A stretch of DNA of 64,000 bases from Desulfobacteraceae bacterium (GCA_016743945.1 JADGFI010000024.1:19680-83679), one strand, 5' to 3'. Shown: positions 1 through 8,168, numbered from the stretch's first letter. The notes: generated by a model not told the origin, from the letters alone. Program-made: numbers and translations.

Positions 1-111
1 TGCCGGGAACTTTTGGAAAAAGGAATATCCGGACTTCATTTCTACACCATGAATCGAAGCCACTCCACCCAAAAGATTATTCGCCAGTTGAAACTGGAGT
101 ACCTCCTATAA
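1..111 (+). CDS. metF: Methylenetetrahydrofolate reductase, C-terminal end (partial)
   Basis: The window opens inside a gene. The last 36 codons read in frame 1 and end in TAA at 109-111. They contain GLHFYTMNRSHSTQKI, which matches the C-terminal strand and helix of MetF-type 5,10-methylenetetrahydrofolate reductases (family pattern G-hydrophobic-HFYT-x-N). The enzyme makes 5-methyl-THF with a flavin cofactor. In sulfate reducers it may serve methionine synthesis or the methyl branch of the Wood-Ljungdahl pathway, and the fragment does not decide which. The gene ends just before a bidirectional terminator and converges on the minus-strand gene that follows. Confidence 0.8.
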   Translation, partial: CRELLEKGISGLHFYTMNRSHSTQKIIRQLKLEYLL

Positions 112-137
112 CTATTATTGGCCAATCAGACAACCGA

Positions 138-174
138 AACAAAAGTCCGCGTAAACAGAAAGCGGACTTTTGTT
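138..174. terminator. Bidirectional intrinsic terminator
   Basis: A perfect 13-bp inverted repeat, AACAAAAGTCCGC and GCGGACTTTTGTT, encloses an 11-nt loop. Because the stem itself has A and T tails, it gives a GC core followed by a U-run in both directions. It sits between two converging genes, metF and the phosphoribosyltransferase-like gene, which is the usual place for a shared terminator. Confidence 0.85.
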
Positions 175-193
175 AACCCTTCCCAAAAAATAT

Positions 194-1174
194 TTATAAC
201 AGCGCTTTTATCCAGACAAGTTGGTCATCGCAAACCCTTCCTAAGGCCACAGACCCAAAGGGCGCCGGATCAAGCCCGGGATATCTTTCCTTGAGCAGTG
301 CCGCATAGGTGACGCCCTGGGTGGCAAGTATTTTAACCTTTGACCAATAGTCATACAGGTCTTGTATATATTCCGGTGGCCAGAATGCCCTTGAACCGGC
401 ATCATAAATGGCACACCGCTGAATGGGATAACAGGGGTCTTCGTATTGGGAAGCGATAAACTCCGGTGCCATTACCGCATTAAGACGCAGCAGATCTGTT
501 CCGGTTATCTTGATTGAAATTTTTGTTTCAAGCTGGGGAACCGTAAAACACCCTTCCAGATAAACCAAGGTTGTCCGTTCATAACCGGGAAAACGTTCCC
601 GACACATGGCATCCATCTTTCCAAGGATTTCACCGGCCCGGGGCCCCCCAAACGTAAAGAAAACAACAGACCTCAAACGGGTTCCCTGTTTTTCGGCTTC
701 GGCCACCAAGGCCTTCATGGCATGTTCAAGGCTTGTACCCGTTGCCACCACATCCCCGATGACAATACTGGCTGTTTTGGGCATATAGACCTTGGAATAC
801 TCTGTTTCGACAATGTGCCATTGTTCCGGAGAATCATCCTGCCGCGCTCTCTGGGCCGAAATAAAAGAGCACCCGTGCCGATTCCAGCCAAAGGCATTGC
901 CAAGGGCTTCCCTGAGACCAAAGTTCAGCCCCCCCCTCAAGATATCAAAAACAATGGTTTGTGTTTCTTCAAGGCAGGTTAATTTGTTGGCGGCAAGCTT
1001 AGCAAGAATCTTTGTACAGGCTTTTTGGAGGCGATGGGTATACTCAAGCCCCATTACCCTGGGGTTGTTTGAAATGGCTCTTGTCTCAGGGGTGGTGGCA
1101 ATAATTTCTTCTATATTTTTGTTGGCCGTCATGCGATACAGGCCGCAATCGGGTGAAACATCTATTTTTTCCAC
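194..1174 (-). CDS. Phosphoribosyltransferase-like protein
   Basis: This 326-residue protein carries the hallmarks of a type I phosphoribosyltransferase fold. LRGGLNFG at residues 79-86 resembles the pyrophosphate loop, and VIGDVVATGTS at 138-148 is a clear PRPP-binding loop (hydrophobic strand, acidic residue, TG-x-T/S). About 150 further residues (175-326) form a C-terminal part I do not recognise. The base acceptor is therefore unknown and a salvage role is only a guess. The start is GTG at 1172-1174, whose first base is shared with the TAG stop of a small upstream ORF, so translation may be coupled. A purine or pyrimidine PRTase of ordinary size would be 170-240 residues, so the C-terminal extension is unusual. 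Confidence 0.75.
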   Translation of the reverse strand: MEKIDVSPDCGLYRMTANKNIEEIIATTPETRAISNNPRVMGLEYTHRLQKACTKILAKLAANKLTCLEETQTIVFDILRGGLNFGLREALGNAFGWNRHGCSFISAQRARQDDSPEQWHIVETEYSKVYMPKTASIVIGDVVATGTSLEHAMKALVAEAEKQGTRLRSVVFFTFGGPRAGEILGKMDAMCRERFPGYERTTLVYLEGCFTVPQLETKISIKITGTDLLRLNAVMAPEFIASQYEDPCYPIQRCAIYDAGSRAFWPPEYIQDLYDYWSKVKILATQGVTYAALLKERYPGLDPAPFGSVALGRVCDDQLVWIKALL

Positions 1175-1263
1175 TATACGAAAGTCTCCCTTGGGTTGAT
1201 TATCATCCGGCCTGTGACGGCCTTGGGCCCGGCGCAGAGCATCTCAACTCCCTGTGGTTCCAA
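1174..1263 (-). CDS. Possible 29-codon leader ORF coupled to the phosphoribosyltransferase
   Basis: A TTG codon at 1261-1263 is preceded by AAGGA at a 7-nt spacing. It opens a frame of 29 codons (starts EPQGVEMLCAGPK after the initiator) that ends in TAG at 1174-1176, overlapping the GTG start of the next gene by one base. The same frame stays open upstream to 1323, reading PELKEPSPWQIVPFCKEF, without a standard start codon. It may therefore be either a small coupled gene or the tail of a longer broken one. I do not recognise a family. The call rests on the ribosome-binding site, the overlap and the protein-like composition only. Confidence 0.35.
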   Translation of the reverse strand: MEPQGVEMLCAGPKAVTGRMIINPRETFV

Positions 1264-1358
1264 AATAAATTCCTTGCAAAACGGAACAATCTGCCACGGA
1301 CTGGGTTCTTTTAATTCGGGTAATCATCAATGTCAAGGGAAACCAGAAATGTCAGGTT

Positions 1359-2246
1359 TCAAAGCGTCAGATCAAAAAAGGTTTCAGCACTTTTGTATAA
1401 CACCTGTTCAAGATCCTCCCGGGACAAGGATGAGTTCCTGAGCCACAAAAGTTCCCGGTCCCAGGCATAGGGAATATTGGGAAAATCCGACCCGTACATG
1501 ATTCGGTCCATGCGATAGGTTTCAAGTCCCACCCGATTTCCTTGGGGAAAATAATCCGTCAACACCATGGCCGTATCCAGCCAGAGATTGTCGTATTTTT
1601 CAATTAAAGCCCTATAGGGATCAATCTCGTCAAACCCCAGATGGGGGACACAGATTTTAAGGGTGGGATAGGCTTTTAAAACTTTCTCAAGTTTGTCTGC
1701 CCGGCAAATCTCATAGGGGTCGCAAAGATAGTGATCGCTTTTGGGTTCCCGGCCCACGTGCAGGATCATGGGTTTGTTTTCCCGGGCGCAGACCCTGTAA
1801 AGGGGTGTCATCTCCGGCTGGTTCATATCAAAACACTGGACATGGGCATGGAGTTTAACGCCGGCAAGGCCCTCATCAAAGGCCTGTTCCAAAATTGCCA
1901 CCCCCTCTTTTTCTCCGGGAAAGACCGTCGCCATGCCCAGGACCCGGCCTTGAAACGCCTGGCAAGTGTCACTCATATACTGATTCAATGACCTGGCAAT
2001 CCCCGGTTTATGGGCATATTGCAGGGCCACTACCCGGCTCACCCCATGGTCCAGAAGAAAAGCGATCACATCAGCACTTTTTTCCTGGTAGCGAATCTTC
2101 CAGGCATGGGCATCAAACCAATTCCTGACAGCAGAAAATATCTTGTCCGGAAAAATATGGACGTGGGCATCAATTACCCGGGGCAGACCCGAGGGCAGAT
2201 CAGCGCCCTCGGGATCATTTAAAAAGGGAAGTTCGGATGTTAACAT
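1359..2246 (-). CDS. Amidohydrolase family protein (amidohydrolase 2, TIM barrel)
   Basis: This is a 295-residue metal-dependent hydrolase or decarboxylase of the amidohydrolase-2 group. DAHVHIFPD at residues 26-34 is the N-terminal HxH metal motif. Later histidines lie in KLHAHVQCF, MILHVGRE and CVPHLGFDE, and the C-terminal YGSDFPN carries the conserved Asp. Members act on diverse substrates such as aromatic acids, lactones and dihydro-pyrones, so the substrate cannot be read from sequence. GAGG lies just upstream of the ATG. It is transcribed towards the phosphoribosyltransferase-like gene, 184 nt further on, and may share its transcript. Confidence 0.8.
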   Translation of the reverse strand: MLTSELPFLNDPEGADLPSGLPRVIDAHVHIFPDKIFSAVRNWFDAHAWKIRYQEKSADVIAFLLDHGVSRVVALQYAHKPGIARSLNQYMSDTCQAFQGRVLGMATVFPGEKEGVAILEQAFDEGLAGVKLHAHVQCFDMNQPEMTPLYRVCARENKPMILHVGREPKSDHYLCDPYEICRADKLEKVLKAYPTLKICVPHLGFDEIDPYRALIEKYDNLWLDTAMVLTDYFPQGNRVGLETYRMDRIMYGSDFPNIPYAWDRELLWLRNSSLSREDLEQVLYKSAETFFDLTL

Positions 2247-2314
2247 GGGACCTCATTTTTTAAAAAAAATTTAAAATTTTCCACAACATGGACCTGGATC
2301 ATGTGGACCTGGGA

Positions 2315-2875
2315 CTAGGCAAAAAATTCAAGGAAAAGTATTCTTGATCCAATAAAAACAAGGATCAACCCACCGACAATCTCCATGCGTTTGCCAAACA
2401 AAACGCCCAGCCGTTTTCCAATACCGATGGCCAGAAGAGACAGGCACCCGGTAATAATGCCGATTATCACGCTGGGATACCAGATATCGACCTCCATCAT
2501 GGCAAGGCTTAAGCCAATGGCCAGGGCATCAATACTGGTGGCAATGCTGAGCATCACCATGGTCATGCCCCGGGAGGGATCATTTTTAAGAGGGTTTTGT
2601 GAACTGTCCATGCCGGAAAGAATCATGCGCCCCCCCACGAACAAGAGCAGGCCAAAGGCAATCCAATGATCAAAGGCCTTGAGATAGGAGACAAACCCCA
2701 CCCCCAAAAACCAGCCAACCACCGGCATGATAAACTGAAACAACCCGAAATGGAATGCCAACCGGAAAACAGCCCGGCCATCTTTCGCAAAACCGGATGC
2801 CGCAGCAGCCAGGGACACAGCAGCTGCATCCATTGCCAGGCCCACTGCGATCACGACAATATCAAAGGTTCCCAT
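2315..2875 (-). CDS. mntP: Manganese efflux pump MntP
   Basis: The 186-residue, six-helix membrane protein matches the MntP/YebN (DUF204) family in length and layout. Two homologous halves each carry an Asp in a helix, GLAMDAAAVSLA near residue 16 and ATSIDALAIGLSL near residue 118. The family exports Mn(II) from the cytoplasm. I looked upstream for the yybP-ykoY manganese riboswitch that often precedes mntP and did not see it. The 198-nt region between this start and the divergent ferritin-like gene is AT-rich and may hold a metal-regulator site, but no clear operator could be picked out. Confidence 0.9.
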   Translation of the reverse strand: MGTFDIVVIAVGLAMDAAAVSLAAAASGFAKDGRAVFRLAFHFGLFQFIMPVVGWFLGVGFVSYLKAFDHWIAFGLLLFVGGRMILSGMDSSQNPLKNDPSRGMTMVMLSIATSIDALAIGLSLAMMEVDIWYPSVIIGIITGCLSLLAIGIGKRLGVLFGKRMEIVGGLILVFIGSRILFLEFFA

Positions 2876-3073
2876 TTTATTTTTTATTCCTTTATTTCAA
2901 ATTTAGTTCAAATATAGTTAAAATTTAACGCCACCCTATAAAACTTCCATTTATATTGCAATTGCATAAAGACCAATCGTATTTTTTTTATATTCTATCT
3001 AGGTTCGCTTGAAATGCGAACAAACATGATGTACTCTTTTTTTATTTACCTTTACCCCCGAGGAGATATGCCC

Positions 3074-3577
3074 ATGGATAAATCAAACACCCTGAACATA
3101 TTAAAAAGCGCCTTTCTCATGGAGCGTCAGGGCAAAGCCCTTTACGAAACAGCCAAAGCCCATGCGGAAAACAAAGATGTAAAAGCGTTTTTTCAGAGCC
3201 TTGTGGAAGACGAGCAGGAACACATGGATATCCTTGAGAAACAATTCAAAGCCTTCATGAAAAACGGAAAATTCATGGCCGGCGGGTTTGAAAATGACGC
3301 CAGTGCGGTAACAGCACCGGATATTCTCAGCGATGCCGTAAAAAAAAATATCAATGCTGCTGGTTTTGAATCAACCGCCATTACCGCGGCCATTGGATTT
3401 GAAGAAAAGGCGGTTAATTTGTATGCAAAGCGGGCCCAGGAAACCACAGACCCGGAAGAAAAAAAGCTCTACCAATGGCTGTCGGTCTGGGAAAAAACCC
3501 ATCTCAAAAAACTTATGGAGATCCAGGATTCCCTCATGGCAAGGATCTGGGAAGATAACAGTTTCTGGCCCTTTTAA
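3074..3577 (+). CDS. Ferritin-like / rubrerythrin-type di-iron protein
   Basis: This gene encodes a 167-residue four-helix protein. The iron ligands are visible in order: LMERQGKALYE, DEQEHMDIL, IGFEEKAVNLY and WEKTHLKKL, giving two E-x6-Y-type and two ExxH elements as in the rubrerythrin-like branch of ferritin-like proteins. There is no C-terminal rubredoxin Cys4 domain. The role is probably peroxide reduction or iron handling. I chose the ATG at 3074 because AGGAG at 3061-3065 sits 8 nt before it; the frame is open upstream to 3014 but without a ribosome-binding site. The gene is divergent from mntP and convergent with the multihaem cytochrome, overlapping its 3' end by 4 nt. Confidence 0.85.
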   Translation: MDKSNTLNILKSAFLMERQGKALYETAKAHAENKDVKAFFQSLVEDEQEHMDILEKQFKAFMKNGKFMAGGFENDASAVTAPDILSDAVKKNINAAGFESTAITAAIGFEEKAVNLYAKRAQETTDPEEKKLYQWLSVWEKTHLKKLMEIQDSLMARIWEDNSFWPF

Positions 3578-4917
3578 ATTTTTTGGGCAGCCCTTGCCAT
3601 CTCCACCACGGGCAGAGGCCCAAGGGGATCACCCGGAATCATATTTAAAATTTTCTGGGGCATTCCCCGGTACAAAAGCCGGGCCGTTATCACAAAATTT
3701 TTAGTGGGTACAAAATCAAGGGAAATGGTTTGGGTCACCTTTTGTTTGGCAGGAATCCTGTTGTCAGAAAGGACTTGTTTTGCCTTTGCCAGATTCACCA
3801 CGGGATTGCCCTTGCCGTCCCCGAGGACTGTTCTGAAGATAATGGCACCTTCGGACAATTGATTTTTTTTATCCAAAAAACCGGACTGGAACACAACCTT
3901 CTGGTCTGCATCCTGGATACTGATCTCAAGCCATACCTGTCTTAAATCCCCCACCCCCGTGGGGATTGAATGACCGGCACCGGAATTGGTCACAATCACA
4001 TCCAATTGTTTCTTGGCCAGTTTCTCTGTGTTAAGGGAAATCTGTGCTGCATGCTGGAGCCGTGCCTCTGCCAGCGCCTGTTTGTCTTTATCACCGAATT
4101 GCCCGGGCACAAAGGTATTGGCCCCCACAAAATAATGGGTAAAAATATGGGGCCTTTCCACACTGTCCTCGGCGGCTGACCCGGGATTCTTCGGCCGATC
4201 CGTGGAACCGGTAGCCGGGATTCCGGGGCGTTGGTACATGTGGCAGCCCTGGCAGGTGACTCTTTTTTCAGGATCCGGATCATTGTAGGGGCTGTTTTCC
4301 CATTCCGTATAGGTGGTCTCAAGATCTGTCCCAAATGCCACATGCTTTACATTGTGGCAGGTGCCGCAGATCCCGGAACTTTGGTGAAGCTTGGAATAGG
4401 CGGCTTCGTGAAAATCCGGTTCAGAATCATCAAAGGGGCCGTATTTCACCCCGGGATCATCTTCGCCATTGCCAGGGGAAAGGACCAACCCATTGTTGTA
4501 CATTCGGGTGGTGTCCACGGCAGAATGGCAATAATCGCATTGAATACCCTGGGTGGCGATCTGGGGGGTCTTGGACAGGTCATCGGAAAGTTTATCCGGA
4601 AATCCCGTGATCACCCCCACCGGGGTGTGACATTTAACACAGGACTCGGCTTCCTCTATTTCCCCGGCCCGGGTGAGTCCCTGGCGCAAAAATTTGGCCA
4701 CCCGGTTGTATACCGGGTCCTTGTGGGACAGGTTATGCATGGAATGGGTCCACTGCTCCTGTATCGCCCAATGGCAGCCGCCACAGGTGTCAGGTGCGAT
4801 AAACCGGTCCAGATCAAATTTTTTAGCCGGGGCGGCGGTCACATGGGAGGCCATGAGTAAAATTCCAGCTGCCAAGAAGATCCGTCCCGGGGTGGGAAAA
4901 TATCGTTTTTTTTCCAA
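3574..4917 (-). CDS. Periplasmic multihaem (pentahaem) cytochrome c
   Basis: The protein has a cleavable signal peptide (hydrophobic IFLAAGILLMASHVTA, then APAKK) and five CxxCH haem c sites in order: CGGCH, CVKCH, CDYCH, CGTCH and CQGCH, with extra histidines that could be distal ligands. The family resembles the cytochrome c-554/NapC-NrfB-like multihaem cytochromes of Desulfobacterota, which shuttle electrons in the periplasm. The last 200 residues lack haem sites and look like a beta-rich domain. The start is most likely TTG at 4915-4917, because AAGGAG lies 7 nt upstream; an ATG in frame exists further up (4968) but has no ribosome-binding site. The redox partner is unknown. Confidence 0.8.
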   Translation of the reverse strand: MEKKRYFPTPGRIFLAAGILLMASHVTAAPAKKFDLDRFIAPDTCGGCHWAIQEQWTHSMHNLSHKDPVYNRVAKFLRQGLTRAGEIEEAESCVKCHTPVGVITGFPDKLSDDLSKTPQIATQGIQCDYCHSAVDTTRMYNNGLVLSPGNGEDDPGVKYGPFDDSEPDFHEAAYSKLHQSSGICGTCHNVKHVAFGTDLETTYTEWENSPYNDPDPEKRVTCQGCHMYQRPGIPATGSTDRPKNPGSAAEDSVERPHIFTHYFVGANTFVPGQFGDKDKQALAEARLQHAAQISLNTEKLAKKQLDVIVTNSGAGHSIPTGVGDLRQVWLEISIQDADQKVVFQSGFLDKKNQLSEGAIIFRTVLGDGKGNPVVNLAKAKQVLSDNRIPAKQKVTQTISLDFVPTKNFVITARLLYRGMPQKILNMIPGDPLGPLPVVEMARAAQKI

Positions 4918-4993
4918 AACATTTCTCCTTTTTATAAATTCACATGGGAATCTGTCTTTGTCGGGCATCCCTGGTTAAAGGGTCTGATCCGTA

Positions 4994-5416
4994 TTATTGG
5001 ACCAGGCCACCCGGGTATTCTTTGGTTTTGCCCTCAATGGTCAGAACCGTCCAATTTCCGTTTTCTTCCTTTGCCGCCACCAGGCAGTCTTGCCTTGTGC
5101 CGTCATTAAAGGTGATAAAACACTGGCGATCTTCATTCAGGGTATTGACCTGTACAAATTTTTTATCCATGGCGATCTTACGAAACGTTTCTGCGGCCTG
5201 TTCAATGGCAATGATCTTATTGTATTCATCTTCATCCATCTCTTTGATTTGATCTCTCAGGTCACGAATCTGGTTCTTGAGATCTGCAATGGTACTCACC
5301 ACCTTCTCCATCTCAGTCTTATTCTCCGATGGAATGGAAAAAAGAATCTGCTTGTGCAATTCCATGTCTGCTTCGATAAAATTAATTTTCTGCAGCAATC
5401 CTTTTACTGTACTCAT
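4994..5416 (-). CDS. Hypothetical coiled-coil protein, 140 residues
   Basis: I do not recognise a family. Residues 1-75 are a long charged helix with heptad character (VVSTIADLKNQIRDLRDQIK), likely a coiled coil. Residues 85-140 look like a small beta domain (FITFNDGTRQDCLVA, NWTVLTIEGK). There is no signal peptide or membrane segment. The gene is the second-last of a minus-strand series and lies 76 nt upstream of the cytochrome gene. Confidence 0.6.
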   Translation of the reverse strand: MSTVKGLLQKINFIEADMELHKQILFSIPSENKTEMEKVVSTIADLKNQIRDLRDQIKEMDEDEYNKIIAIEQAAETFRKIAMDKKFVQVNTLNEDRQCFITFNDGTRQDCLVAAKEENGNWTVLTIEGKTKEYPGGLVQ

Positions 5417-5608
5417 ATCTATCGCCTATTGCCTGTTTTATTAAAAACCAAACGTATTAAAAAAATCCCCGATTTATTAGGGTTCCCCCGGGCTGGATAC
5501 GCCCGGTGTTTTCATCGGCAAGTATATATTTTTTACAAGAAGATTCAAGAAATTTTTCATTTTATTGCCTGGCACAGGGATCAGACGGATCCCTTATTTT
5601 TTCTTGAT

Positions 5609-5728
5609 TCAAGACTTGCACTGCCCCTTTTGTATGGCTTTTTTATTTCCCTTTGCAATCCATTCAATAAGCCGGACCAGAAAATTTTTTTTCTTTTGTG
5701 TCCTCTTTTGTGTCCTCTTTTTTATCAT
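5609..5728 (-). CDS. Small basic peptide gene, 39 codons
   Basis: This ORF begins with ATG at 5726-5728, overlapping the TGA stop of the DHFR-like gene as ATGA, which suggests translational coupling. It ends in TGA at 5609-5611. The product begins MIKKRTQKRTQKKK, encoded by a 12-bp DNA repeat (KRTQ twice). A convincing amphipathic helix, FLVRLIEWIAKGNKKA, follows, then a short tail ending IQKGQCKS with a single Cys. The composition suggests a membrane-surface-binding or nucleic-acid-binding peptide. I do not recognise a named family, so no function is given. Confidence 0.6.
   Translation of the reverse strand: MIKKRTQKRTQKKKNFLVRLIEWIAKGNKKAIQKGQCKS
5692..5722. repeat. 12-bp direct repeat inside the 39-codon gene
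   Basis: TCTTTTGTGTCC occurs twice in tandem on the plus strand, followed by a third partial copy. On the minus strand it encodes the KRTQ repeat at the N-terminus of the small basic peptide. Confidence 0.8.
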
Positions 5729-6228
5729 GGGATCACCCGGTAGACCAGGAGCAGATGGTCCTTCTCGATTTCACGGTTTTCCACAAGTTCCAGTTTAACA
5801 TCCAGGGAATCCCTGAACAAGGAGAGCCCCCTGCCAAACAATGCCGGTATCAAGGTCACATGGATCTGGGTGATCAGGTTCTCCCTGGCAAACAGGGAGT
5901 TGACAATGGCACCGCCGATCAGGGCCACGCTTTCAAACCCCTCTTCCCCTAGAGAATTTATGATTTGTGTCGGCGACTGATCTGTAAAAACCAGATTCTC
6001 ATCCTGACTTTTCCGGTCAGAATTCCGGGTCATCACAATATTTTTTCTGCCCGGCAAAGGCTTGCCAATGGTATCAAATGTTTTGGATCCCATGATGACA
6101 ACACCTGCCTTTCGGGTCAGTCGGACAAAATATTGTTTGTCTGCCTTTCCTGTCCAATCCACCAATTGAAGGGAATCCCTTGCAATTTTCCCATCCAGGG
6201 TCATGGCCATGAGCAATATGACTTCCAT
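5725..6228 (-). CDS. Dihydrofolate reductase / RibD C-terminal-like reductase
   Basis: This is a 167-residue protein of the DHFR/RibD-C fold. It starts MEVILLMAMTLDGKIA, followed by AGVVIMGSKTFDTIGKPLPG (the NADPH-binding MGxxT segment) and ALIGGAIVNSLF (the glycine-rich loop). The frame is open upstream to 6345, but the ATG at 6226-6228 has GGAAGG a few bases before it and begins at the family's normal N-terminus. It may be a true FolA or one of the many RibD_C reductases of unknown substrate. The lack of a folate operon around it favours the broader label. Tandem 15-bp repeats lie directly upstream. Confidence 0.75.
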   Translation of the reverse strand: MEVILLMAMTLDGKIARDSLQLVDWTGKADKQYFVRLTRKAGVVIMGSKTFDTIGKPLPGRKNIVMTRNSDRKSQDENLVFTDQSPTQIINSLGEEGFESVALIGGAIVNSLFARENLITQIHVTLIPALFGRGLSLFRDSLDVKLELVENREIEKDHLLLVYRVIP

Positions 6229-6248
6229 ATGCGCCTTCCTTTTGCCTG

Positions 6249-6280
6249 ATCTGATATGATCTGGCCTGATATGATCTGAC
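6249..6280. repeat. Short tandem repeat upstream of the DHFR-like gene
   Basis: CTGATATGATCTG occurs as two perfect copies at 6251-6263 and 6266-6278, with a degenerate third copy up to about 6291. It occupies the 71-nt spacer between the 70-residue protein gene and the DHFR-like gene. It could bind a regulator or simply be slippage-prone spacer DNA. Confidence 0.6.
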
Positions 6281-6299
6281 TTAATATGAGATAGGGTGG

Positions 6300-6512
6300 C
6301 TATACCTGTGGCCAGGCCATCTGCGTTTCCTCTGCCACATAGCAAAATCGGCTCCAGACCATCTCCTTTTTTGAAATGGGACAGCGCAGGGAGACCTTAT
6401 GATCTGTCACCTTTATGACTTCCCAATCCCCGGATCGAGGGGAATCTTCAATCCGTATTTTCTGGCCTTCTTTAAATGGATATGCTTTAAACAGGGTAAC
6501 CGTGTGGTCCAT
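6300..6512 (-). CDS. Hypothetical protein, 70 residues
   Basis: A small soluble protein of unknown family, rich in charged and aromatic residues (EGQKIRIEDSPRSGDWEVIK, MVWSRFCYVAEE). The pattern suggests a compact beta-barrel fold, but this is only a reading of composition. The start at 6510-6512 is chosen because GGGAGG lies 7 nt upstream, rather than the more distal in-frame ATG at 6533. It lies 61 nt downstream of fumC and 71 nt upstream of the DHFR-like gene, so the three may be co-transcribed. Confidence 0.55.
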   Translation of the reverse strand: MDHTVTLFKAYPFKEGQKIRIEDSPRSGDWEVIKVTDHKVSLRCPISKKEMVWSRFCYVAEETQMAWPQV

Positions 6513-6573
6513 TTTTTTTCCTCCCGCTATCATTATTTTTCTCCAGCCCCATGTTCTAACAACACCTTTGGTA

Positions 6574-7968
6574 TTATTCCATGGGGCCGATCATCTTACC
6601 CGGATCCACCAACTCATCAAATTTTTCCTGTGCCACAAGGCCCAGATCATGGGCCGCCTGCTTTAAGGTAATCCCCTCTCCATGGGCTTTCTTGGCTACC
6701 ATGGTTGCCTTATCATACCCGATAACAGTGTTTAACGCTGTCACCAGCATCAATGATTGGGCCAGATGATTTTCAATCACCCGGCGATTGGGGGCAAGTC
6801 CCTTAACACAATTTTCATAAAAGGAGAGAGCCGCATCCCCCAGCAGCCGTGCCGACTGCAAATAATTATAAAGGATCACCGGCTTGAACACATTGAGCTC
6901 AAAATGACCCGACCCCCCGCTGACATTGACGGTCACATCATTGCCCATGACCTGGGCACAGACCATGGTCATGGCCTCTGTCTGGGTGGGATTGACCTTG
7001 CCCGGCATGATGGAGGAACCCGGTTCATTGGCTGGCAGAATCAGTTCTCCAATACCACACCTAGGCCCTGATCCCAGCATGCGAATGTCATTGGCAATTT
7101 TCATCAGACTAACCGCCAGGGTTTTCAAAGCCCCATGGGACGCCACAAGGGCATCGTGGGCGGCCAGGGCGGCAAATTTATTTTTTGCCGTCACAAAGGG
7201 ATACCCGGTCAGCTCTGCGATGATCCCGGCAACCCTTACATCAAATCCTACGGGACTATTCAAGCCGGTGCCCACGGCTGTTCCCCCCAGGGCCAGCTCA
7301 AACAGATGGGCCAGACTGGCTTTCAAATTTTGGACCCCATGTTCCACCATGGCGGCATAACCGGAAAACTCCTGGCCCAGGGTCAGGGGAACCGCATCCA
7401 TAAAATGGGTTCTACCGGTTTTAACAATGGATTCCCAGGCACGGCTTTTTTCAGCAAGCCCCTGGCACAAACGTTCCAGACTGGGCAATGTGTGATCTAT
7501 TAACTGCTTAACGCTTGCAATATGCATGGCTGTGGAAAAGGCATCGTTGGAGGACTGGGATTTATTCACATCATCGTTGGGGTGAATCAAAAATGGACCC
7601 TGCCCCAATCGTTTGCCGGACAATACATGAATCTTATTGGCAATGACCTCGTTGACATTCATGTTGGTCTGGGTACCGGATCCTGTCTGCCACACCTTCA
7701 AGGGGAATTGATCATTGAGGGTGCCTTGTATGATGGTATCACAGACCTGGCAGATCAATGTTTCTTTTTCCCTGGAAAGCAGGCCAAAGTCAGCATTGGC
7801 CATGGCACTCGCTTTTTTTAAAACTCCAAATGCATGGATAAGCCCCAAGGGCATGGTTTCCTCACCGATTTTGAAGTTCTCCAAAGACCGCTGGGTTTGG
7901 GCGCCCCATAAACAATCTATCGGAACAAGGATCTCTCCCATGGTGTCTTTTTCCATTCGTGTCGCCAT
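6574..7968 (-). CDS. fumC: Fumarate hydratase, class II
   Basis: The 464-residue protein has the normal length and order of class II fumarases: GSGTQTNMNVNEVIAN in the N-terminal half, TGRTHFMDAVPLTLGQE in the middle, and the superfamily signature GSSIMPGKVNPTQTEA. It interconverts fumarate and malate without an iron-sulfur cluster. The start at 7966-7968 is supported by AAGGAG 5 nt upstream and by the family's N-terminus; the frame extends to 8004 without a ribosome-binding site. A second, oxygen-sensitive class I fumarase lies at 13.6 kb in the succinate operon, so this one may be the general or oxidative-stress-tolerant form. Confidence 0.93.
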   Translation of the reverse strand: MATRMEKDTMGEILVPIDCLWGAQTQRSLENFKIGEETMPLGLIHAFGVLKKASAMANADFGLLSREKETLICQVCDTIIQGTLNDQFPLKVWQTGSGTQTNMNVNEVIANKIHVLSGKRLGQGPFLIHPNDDVNKSQSSNDAFSTAMHIASVKQLIDHTLPSLERLCQGLAEKSRAWESIVKTGRTHFMDAVPLTLGQEFSGYAAMVEHGVQNLKASLAHLFELALGGTAVGTGLNSPVGFDVRVAGIIAELTGYPFVTAKNKFAALAAHDALVASHGALKTLAVSLMKIANDIRMLGSGPRCGIGELILPANEPGSSIMPGKVNPTQTEAMTMVCAQVMGNDVTVNVSGGSGHFELNVFKPVILYNYLQSARLLGDAALSFYENCVKGLAPNRRVIENHLAQSLMLVTALNTVIGYDKATMVAKKAHGEGITLKQAAHDLGLVAQEKFDELVDPGKMIGPME

Positions 7969-8091
7969 CGCAGCTCCTTGTCTCCTGAAAATCCATAAAA
8001 CCATATCTCATTTTCTAATTATACCAGAATAATTGCCAGGCGGTCAAAAAGCAAGTCTTGAAAATTACTTTACACAAATCCATGATATTAG

Positions 8092-8120
8092 TTGACGACT
8101 GTCAAAATAAAACATAATTT
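8092..8120 (+). promoter_or_regulatory. Sigma-70-type promoter and possible operator upstream of the SPFH gene
   Basis: TTGACG at 8092-8097 and TAATTT at 8115-8120 are separated by exactly 17 nt. The -35 box overlaps the inverted repeat TTGACGACTGTCAA, which could be an operator. It points towards the SPFH/zinc-ribbon pair. The 286-nt gap between fumC and this pair also holds the palindrome listed separately. Confidence 0.5.
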
Positions 8121-8168
8121 TGCAAAAGACGCTTATCCTTTATTCATCAGCATAAGGTAGTCTATAAA

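Noticed and set aside
2876..3073. yybP-ykoY manganese riboswitch upstream of mntP
   Set aside because: The region is AT-rich and lacks the conserved paired loops of this riboswitch; no support on either strand.
4231..4860. Long open frame on the plus strand opposite the multihaem cytochrome
   Set aside because: It is a mirror of the CxxCH-coding strand, with no motif and no ribosome-binding site.
5490..5600. Hairpins CCGGGC/GCCCGG and AGGGATC/GATCCCT as terminators of the DHFR-like operon
   Set aside because: On the minus strand neither is followed by a T-run; the second has a T-run only on the plus strand, where no gene lies upstream.
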